NCBI GenBank assembly: GCA_937891425.1
Contig: CALAGD010000073.1
Span: forward strand, 1-25,409
Direction of reading: 5' to 3'
DNA: 25,409 nucleotides
Origin: an uncultured Pigmentiphaga sp.
Lineage (GTDB): Bacteria > Pseudomonadota > Gammaproteobacteria > Burkholderiales > Burkholderiaceae_B
Part shown: one piece after another, positions 20,748-25,409 of the stretch
Numbering within the stretch: position 1 is the stretch's first letter
How the letters are laid out: each line of letters begins with the position of its first letter
Translations under genes and position numbers: made by a program
Notes under the pieces: model-generated
Database searches by the model: none
Told to the model about the DNA's origin: nothing
What the model saw: the letters and a program-made list of their open reading frames with translations, nothing else

Positions 20748-22137
20748 GATCTCGGCGTTGCGCGCGCCACAAGCGCGTGTGTCGCATTCAGCCAACACCT
20801 CCATGGGTTCCCCTCCGCGGTGGGGCCTGTTCGCCCGCACCTTCCTGCTGCTCGCCGCCCTCATGCTGGCCAGCCTGACCGTCTGGCTACAGGCGTTCCG
20901 CACGATGGAACTCGAGCCGCGGGCACGGCAGATGGCGCAGCAGATTGTCACCACTGTCAACATTACCAGGGCTGCACTTGTCTATGCGGCGCCTATCCGG
21001 CGCCGATTTCTTCTGCTGGATCTGGCCACCAATGAAGGCATCCAGATCTACCCGCGCGATGCGACCGACCGTGTTGAACCGCTTCCCGATGATCCCTTCC
21101 TGCAACGCGTAGCACGCGAGCTTGAACGGCAGCTCGGCCCCGATACGCAGATCATGTGGGCCGTGAATGGCATTCCTGGGCTCTGGGTCAGCTTTACCAT
21201 TGAGGGCGACAACTACTGGGCCGTGCTCGCGCGCGAGCGTGCTGAACAGCCTACCGGCGTCCAATGGGTGGGCTGGGGTCTGGCTGCCCTGTTGCTGTCG
21301 CTCACCGGAGCGGCGGTCATCGTCGGATTCGTGAACCGCCCCCTGTCCCGCCTTGCGCGGGCTGCGCAGGCCCTGTCACGCGGCGAGACTCCGCCCCCGC
21401 TGCCGGAACATAAAGGCCCGCCCGAGATTCGTGCGGTGAATACCAGCTTCAACCGCATGGTCGCCGAGCTCGATCGCGCCGAAGCGGATCGCGCCCTCAT
21501 GCTGGCCGGCATTTCGCATGACCTGCGCACCCCGCTTGCCCGTATTCGGCTTGAAGTGGAGATGTCTCCTATGAGCGAGGCGGCACGCGCAGGCATCGAG
21601 CACGATCTTTCGCAGATCGAGCACACGATCGACCAGTTCATGGAATATGCACGCCCATCGGCGAGTACCCAGGAACCCATCGACGTATCCCAGGTGATGA
21701 CCGAACTGGTCGTTCGTGAGGAAGGGTACACCCATGCGCACGGAGGCATCCTGCGCTGGGAAATTACCCCCGGGTTGCGGGCACGCATCGTCCCCGCCAA
21801 TCTGCAGCGTGCTGCCAGCAATCTCATCGAGAATGCACGCAAGTACGGTCGCAGTCTCGATGGCGCCCTGGCCATCACGGTCAAGGTGTATCCGGTGGGT
21901 CAGGCAATTCACATCGACGTCTGCGACAGCGGCCCCGGAATCACTGAAGAGGAACGCCAACGCCTGGTAAGGCCCTTCGTGCGCGGCACTCAGGCACGCA
22001 CCGGCGCGGGCGGTGCTGGCCTGGGGATGGCCATCGTGCGACGCCTGCTCGCGCCAGCAGGTGGAAGCCTGACTCTGCACAATCGCCCGGAAGGGGGGCT
22101 ATGCGCACGCATGACATTACCCCGCGCGGACAAGTAG
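20734..22137 (+). CDS. envZ: EnvZ-type sensor histidine kinase (RisS-like)
   Basis: A 467-residue inner-membrane kinase, partner of the upstream regulator. Membrane helix about 35-54, a periplasmic sensing region of about 120 residues, second helix about 179-200, HAMP domain (200-252), the phosphorylation box GISHDLRTPLARIRLE with His262, N box NLIENARKYG, and ATP-lid motifs DSGPGIT and GAGLGMAIVRRLL. All catalytic parts are present, so it looks functional; B. pertussis risS by contrast is known to be frameshifted. The ATG at 20734 overlaps the regulator gene by 14 nt; an ATG at 20803 (codon 24) also fits the topology, and neither has a ribosome binding site. A peroxiredoxin gene follows after 34 nt. 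Confidence 0.92.
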   Translation: MAAPEISALRAPQARVSHSANTSMGSPPRWGLFARTFLLLAALMLASLTVWLQAFRTMELEPRARQMAQQIVTTVNITRAALVYAAPIRRRFLLLDLATNEGIQIYPRDATDRVEPLPDDPFLQRVARELERQLGPDTQIMWAVNGIPGLWVSFTIEGDNYWAVLARERAEQPTGVQWVGWGLAALLLSLTGAAVIVGFVNRPLSRLARAAQALSRGETPPPLPEHKGPPEIRAVNTSFNRMVAELDRAEADRALMLAGISHDLRTPLARIRLEVEMSPMSEAARAGIEHDLSQIEHTIDQFMEYARPSASTQEPIDVSQVMTELVVREEGYTHAHGGILRWEITPGLRARIVPANLQRAASNLIENARKYGRSLDGALAITVKVYPVGQAIHIDVCDSGPGITEEERQRLVRPFVRGTQARTGAGGAGLGMAIVRRLLAPAGGSLTLHNRPEGGLCARMTLPRADK

Positions 22138-22171
22138 AATCAGACGCTGGGAGACTACAGCCATACACGTC

Positions 22172-22720
22172 ATGAAAACTGTCGGCGACAAGATCGAACC
22201 TTTCAAGGTCATCGGAGTAAAGCCCGGATTCAACCTGCCCGAGGAGAATGGCATCTCGGCATTCGAAGCCATTACCGAAAGCTCGTTTCCGGGCAAGTGG
22301 AAGGTCATTTATTTTTACGTGAAGGACTTTTCCCGTCTTTGCCCTACCGAAATCATCGAGTTCGCCCGCCTTGCGCCCGAATTCGAGGCACGCGACGCCG
22401 TGCTTCTGGGAGGATCGGCCGACAACGAGCTCGTCAAGCTGGCCTGGCGCCGCGAGAGCGCCGAGCTGTCGCGACTGAACCATTATCAGTTTGCCGATAC
22501 CGCGGGTGACCTCATCGACCAGCTGGGCATACGTGAACGCACAACGGGGCTGCCGATGCGGGCAACCGTCATCGTCGACCACGACAACACCATCCAGCAC
22601 ATTTCCGTCACCAGCACAATGGTGGGTCGCAACCCGCAGGAGTTCCTGCGCCTGCTTGACGCATTGCAGACGGGCGAGCCCTGTGCCGCCGCGCGACCGG
22701 TCGGCGGACCGACGCTATAG
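22172..22720 (+). CDS. AhpC-type 2-Cys peroxiredoxin
   Basis: A 182-residue thiol peroxidase of the AhpC/TSA family, close in pattern to mycobacterial AhpC. The peroxidatic cysteine is Cys57 in VKDFSRLCPTEI (the usual form is DFTFVCPTE), with the family segments FPGKWKVIYFY, VIVDHDNTIQHISV and VGRNPQEFLRLLDALQTGE. A resolving cysteine, Cys171, stands in GEPCAAARP. It reduces hydrogen peroxide and organic peroxides in the cytoplasm. The reductant is not shown: neither ahpD nor ahpF is nearby. It follows the kinase gene by 34 nt on the same strand and may be read with it; GGGAG lies about 18 nt before the ATG, farther than normal. Confidence 0.88.
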   Translation: MKTVGDKIEPFKVIGVKPGFNLPEENGISAFEAITESSFPGKWKVIYFYVKDFSRLCPTEIIEFARLAPEFEARDAVLLGGSADNELVKLAWRRESAELSRLNHYQFADTAGDLIDQLGIRERTTGLPMRATVIVDHDNTIQHISVTSTMVGRNPQEFLRLLDALQTGEPCAAARPVGGPTL

Positions 22721-22772
22721 CATGCGACCATCGCCGAACGACCGGCGGTGTCGGCCACGCCGCGGTGACGCC

Positions 22773-22791
22773 GTCCGCATTACATGCGGGC
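22773..22791 (+). terminator. Weak hairpin after the peroxiredoxin gene
   Basis: CCGCAT (22775-22780) and ATGCGG (22784-22789) form a perfect 6-bp stem with a 3-nt loop, extendable by a G-T and a G-C pair. No T run follows. It lies about 50 nt after the stop in the 183-bp convergent gap with ppa, where I see no other clear terminator and no gene. Confidence 0.25.
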
Positions 22792-22903
22792 TTCCCGACC
22801 TCTGGCGCGAGGCCCGAGCGGCTGGCCATCCTGGCCGGGATGCCTGCAGACTCGACGTTGCAGCCACAACGACGCCTTGCCAGCGACGGCTACGCCCCGA
22901 AAT

Positions 22904-23440
22904 TTACTTTGCGGCGGTCTTGTAGCGTTCGAAGCTCTGACGGATTTCGTCGCGGGCCGCATCGGGACCAAGCCAGCCTTTCACTTTCACCCACTTGCCT
23001 TCCTCCAGATCCTTGTAGTGCTCGAAGAAGTGCTGGATGCGCTTGAGCTCGATGGCAGGGACATCTTCATATGACTTCAGGTGTGCATGCGAGGGTAGCA
23101 ACTTGCTGACCGGCACGGCCAGTACCTTGGCATCGCCACCTGCTTCATCTTCCATCTGCAGAACGCCCAGGGCGCGGCACCGCACGACAGCCCCACTGCG
23201 AACCGGCAGCGGCGACAGGACCAGCACGTCGACCGGATCACCATCATCCGAGAGGGTTTGCGGCACATATCCGTAATTGCAGGGGTAGTGCATGGCGGTC
23301 GTCATGAAGCGATCGACGACCAGAACGCCGGTGTCCTTGTCGACTTCATACTTTACCGGTTCGGCGTTCATCGAAATTTCAATAATGACGTTGAACTCGT
23401 CCGGCAACTTGTCGCCGGCCTTGACTTGAAGCAGACCCAT
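22904..23440 (-). CDS. ppa: Inorganic pyrophosphatase (family I)
   Basis: A 178-residue soluble pyrophosphatase that splits PPi and so drives biosynthetic reactions forward. The metal-binding signature DGDPVD lies at 66-71 (Asp66, Asp68, Asp71). Other active-site residues appear one position after their E. coli numbers: Glu21, Lys30, Glu32, Arg44, Tyr52 and Tyr56. Length matches the family (E. coli 175). The frame is open further upstream, but ATG at 23440 begins as the family does (after MGLLQVKAGD) and has AAGGA about 7 nt before it. It is 76 nt downstream of hemY on the same strand; whether it has its own promoter is not clear. Confidence 0.97.
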   Translation of the reverse strand: MGLLQVKAGDKLPDEFNVIIEISMNAEPVKYEVDKDTGVLVVDRFMTTAMHYPCNYGYVPQTLSDDGDPVDVLVLSPLPVRSGAVVRCRALGVLQMEDEAGGDAKVLAVPVSKLLPSHAHLKSYEDVPAIELKRIQHFFEHYKDLEEGKWVKVKGWLGPDAARDEIRQSFERYKTAAK

Positions 23441-23516
23441 GAGATGTCCTTCTTGATTGATAGGCAAATATGGCAATGAAATCTGGTTGAAACCCGGCTG
23501 GCAGCACCGTGGAGGT

Positions 23517-25034
23517 TCAGACACCCGACGAGACCGCGGGGGCAGACCGACTGTCCTTGCCGGAATCAGGGATGTCCGCCTCCGGATGGGTGGGCGGAAG
23601 GTCAGCCGCGCCTAGTTCGAGCATGTCGTCGGCATCGCTGCGCGCTCCGGCCCCGCCACCATCGGCGGCCCGTGGCAGAGCATCATCCTGCACGGCAGCC
23701 AACGCACTCGAGGGTCCCGGGTTTGTCGTTTCCGACGGCCCGGACAATTGACGCCCCGTCTCTGCGATGTCGCTGACCTCGGCGTGCAGGCGCATGGGAT
23801 CGAGCTCGGTCTCCGCCGCCGGCAGGGCGTCGGTGCTGTCGAGCGCCCGCAGCGCGATCAGTCCCGCCGTGGCAAGGCGCCAATGCTGGATGGCTTCGGT
23901 ACCGCGTCCGAGATGGTCATACAAAGTGCCCAGCAACGCGTGTGTGCGCGGATCGTCGCGTTGTTGCAGGCTCCGTTGGAGGTAGGATTCGGCAGCACCC
24001 CACAGGCGCGCGCGCAGGCACAGGTCACCCAGTACGCGCAACAGTGCCGGATTGTCCGGATGCCGGGCCAGCCATGCCTCGGCGCGCTGGATGCGTGCGG
24101 GAGCCTCTGCGGGCTCGCACCGCGCATACGCGGCGAGTAGCCGCGAATCGGGATATACGTCGAGGGCATTCTGCAGTATGCCGCGTACCTCTTCAGGATG
24201 ATCGGCAAAGCAGTCGGCTGCTGCCAGGGCAACCTCAGGCAGGGTGCGCTCGGCCGGCTTCAGCATCTTCCACAACGCGCGCCGTGCCTCCACGTCGGGC
24301 GCCGCGCGAAGACTGTTGGCCGCCGCATGGGCGAGGGTATCCGCAATACCAGGTTCTCCACTGCGTTGCAAGGCCAGCTGTCGCGCAAGCTTCAGCGCAG
24401 CAGGCCAGTCGCGCAAGGCGATCTGGACGCGCAGCAGCAGCCGCTGCACGTGTGGAGGCTTGCTCGATCCATCGTGCAGCGTCTTCATCCATTCCAGCGC
24501 ATCGTGCGGGCGCTCGAGCTTGAGGAAGAGGTCGGCTGCCGTGCAGGCAACCGCCCGCATGAGCTCCGGGTCGCCCGTCGCCAGGCGACGTGCTTCATTG
24601 AGACTGGTTTCCACCCTCGCCGGCTGGCGCAGGGACAGGGCCGCGTGCGCTGCGGACAGTTTCGCCAGCACCTGGCGCCCGACCGATGCCGACCGACGCG
24701 CGACGTGGTCGAAATCAGTTTCTGCCTGGACGTACTGGCCTTGCAGCAGATTGATCCACCCATGTTCCAGCCGACCATGCTCGCGCATCAGGTTGCGCTG
24801 CTCACGCCAGTTGCGCACACGCGCGCCAACACCCGTCGTCCATCCAGCCAGCCGCAGCAACACATGCAGGATCACGAACAGCACGGCAATCGCCGTAACC
24901 GCGAATGCCAGGCTCGTCTCGATCCGGTAAGGCGGCAGCATCACCACGACATTGCCTGCATGATCCTGGGCCACTACGGCCAGCGCCACGGCAACCCCCA
25001 GCAGGAGCAGCATCCACAACCAGGTTCGCATCAT
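23517..25034 (-). CDS. hemY: HemY, TPR-containing inner-membrane protein
   Basis: A 505-residue protein of the HemY family, linked by gene position to protoporphyrin synthesis but without a settled biochemical role. Two membrane helices (about 4-22 and 41-64) flank the short family motif VVMLPPYRIETSL, followed by a long alpha-helical tetratricopeptide region (about 85-390) with repeats such as NPALLRVLGDLCLRARLWGAAESYL. It is about 100 residues longer than E. coli HemY (398) because of an acidic, Ala/Ser/Pro-rich tail (about 394-505) that looks disordered. It begins with ATGATG overlapping the hemX stop by 4 nt, so it is coupled to hemX. It is unrelated to the Gram-positive oxidase also called HemY. 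Confidence 0.9.
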   Translation of the reverse strand: MMRTWLWMLLLLGVAVALAVVAQDHAGNVVVMLPPYRIETSLAFAVTAIAVLFVILHVLLRLAGWTTGVGARVRNWREQRNLMREHGRLEHGWINLLQGQYVQAETDFDHVARRSASVGRQVLAKLSAAHAALSLRQPARVETSLNEARRLATGDPELMRAVACTAADLFLKLERPHDALEWMKTLHDGSSKPPHVQRLLLRVQIALRDWPAALKLARQLALQRSGEPGIADTLAHAAANSLRAAPDVEARRALWKMLKPAERTLPEVALAAADCFADHPEEVRGILQNALDVYPDSRLLAAYARCEPAEAPARIQRAEAWLARHPDNPALLRVLGDLCLRARLWGAAESYLQRSLQQRDDPRTHALLGTLYDHLGRGTEAIQHWRLATAGLIALRALDSTDALPAAETELDPMRLHAEVSDIAETGRQLSGPSETTNPGPSSALAAVQDDALPRAADGGGAGARSDADDMLELGAADLPPTHPEADIPDSGKDSRSAPAVSSGV

Positions 25035-25409
25035 TGCCCCCGCCTGTCCTTAGCACCTGCCGGATCAGCGGCGCCACCATTTGCGTTCGGCGCGGCCGAC
25101 TGCCCCGGCACCGGGGTTTCAGGCATTGCTGCGTTTGCGGCGCTATCGGAGCCAGCTTCGACCGAATCGGCCTTGTCAGACCCGTCCGGCTCCGTCTGTT
25201 CAACATCCGCCGCTTCGGAAGCACCGGCCGGATTCTCTGAACCGCCCGTACTGCCCGAGTTTGCGTCGTTGTCGACCGAACCATTTCCGGCAAGAAGCGA
25301 CCGCACTGCGCTCAGGCTGTCGTTGAGGTCAGGCAAGGGTGGCGACAGGTCAACCTGCTGCAGCTGCCTGAGGCTGGCGAGCAAACGTCGGGTGGCGATG
25401 GACTCGGTA
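25031..25409 (-). CDS. hemX: HemX (uroporphyrinogen-III C-methyltransferase-like), C-terminal part (cut by window edge)
   Basis: Only the last 125 codons are in the window, ending with TGA that overlaps the hemY start. The visible start, ESIATRRLLASLRQLQQVDL, is helical; PPLPDLNDSLSAVRSLL follows, like the end of the HemX domain. The remaining 80 or so residues are low-complexity, rich in Asp, Glu, Ala, Gly, Ser and Asn. HemX is a single-pass membrane protein of the hemCDXY operon; its methyltransferase label is historical and unproven. Identity rests mainly on the overlap with hemY and on the residual domain match. Confidence 0.75.
   Translation of the reverse strand, partial: TESIATRRLLASLRQLQQVDLSPPLPDLNDSLSAVRSLLAGNGSVDNDANSGSTGGSENPAGASEAADVEQTEPDGSDKADSVEAGSDSAANAAMPETPVPGQSAAPNANGGAADPAGAKDRRGQ

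Noticed and set aside
22721..22903. A small gene in the peroxiredoxin-ppa gap
   Set aside because: Open frames there run into ppa antisense and lack a ribosome binding site or protein-like composition.
1..25409. Mobile elements, CRISPR arrays, tRNA or rRNA genes, defence systems
   Set aside because: No transposase, integrase, spaced repeat array, tRNA-like cloverleaf or defence-type protein was found; almost all of the window is covered by conserved housekeeping genes.

Overview
This window looks like chromosomal housekeeping DNA from a GC-rich betaproteobacterium, most likely Burkholderiales, family Alcaligenaceae (the Bordetella/Achromobacter side). The basis is the gene order cdsA-uppS-frr-pyrH-tsf-rpsB divergent from map-glnD, the order smc-zipA-ligA, the order tsaB-rimI-(UDG-like)-lplT, and an OmpR/EnvZ pair that reads like Bordetella RisA/RisS. 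The genus cannot be fixed from the sequence alone. I see no tRNA, rRNA, CRISPR array, insertion sequence, prophage or toxin-antitoxin module, and nothing that looks like an acquired island.

Layout. (1) 1-4340, minus strand: a translation and envelope-precursor cluster read rpsB, tsf, pyrH, frr, uppS, cdsA (cut by the left edge). It contains a good intrinsic terminator between rpsB and tsf, a structured tsf leader, a hairpin between tsf and pyrH, and a hairpin after frr. (2) 4341-4548: divergent promoter and leader region for rpsB and map. (3) 4549-7949, plus: map and glnD, 2 nt apart. (4) 7986-15489, minus: smc, zipA, ligA and a purine nucleoside phosphorylase of the MTAP/MTIP family. The last three overlap by 1-4 nt, and zipA starts shortly after smc ends, so this looks like one operon. 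(5) 15657-17066, plus: lplT, divergent from smc. (6) 17133-19834, minus: a small exported protein, then tsaB, rimI and a protein that looks like a decayed uracil-DNA glycosylase. The last three are chained by ATGA overlaps. (7) 20001-22720, plus: an OmpR-type regulator, its overlapping sensor kinase, and an AhpC-type peroxiredoxin. (8) 22904-25409, minus: hemX (cut by the right edge), hemY and ppa.

The genes serve protein synthesis (S2, EF-Ts, RRF, Met aminopeptidase, RimI, TsaB), nucleotide and nitrogen metabolism (PyrH, GlnD, the phosphorylase, Ppa), chromosome maintenance and division (Smc, LigA, ZipA), envelope lipids (UppS, CdsA, LplT) and envelope stress sensing. I found no convincing new multi-gene system. 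The most interesting items are the apparently degenerate UDG-fold protein kept in the tsaB-rimI operon, the structured rpsB/tsf leaders, a tandem repeat in the control region of the two-component operon, a possible leaderless tsaB transcript, and the paired acidic tails on HemX and HemY.
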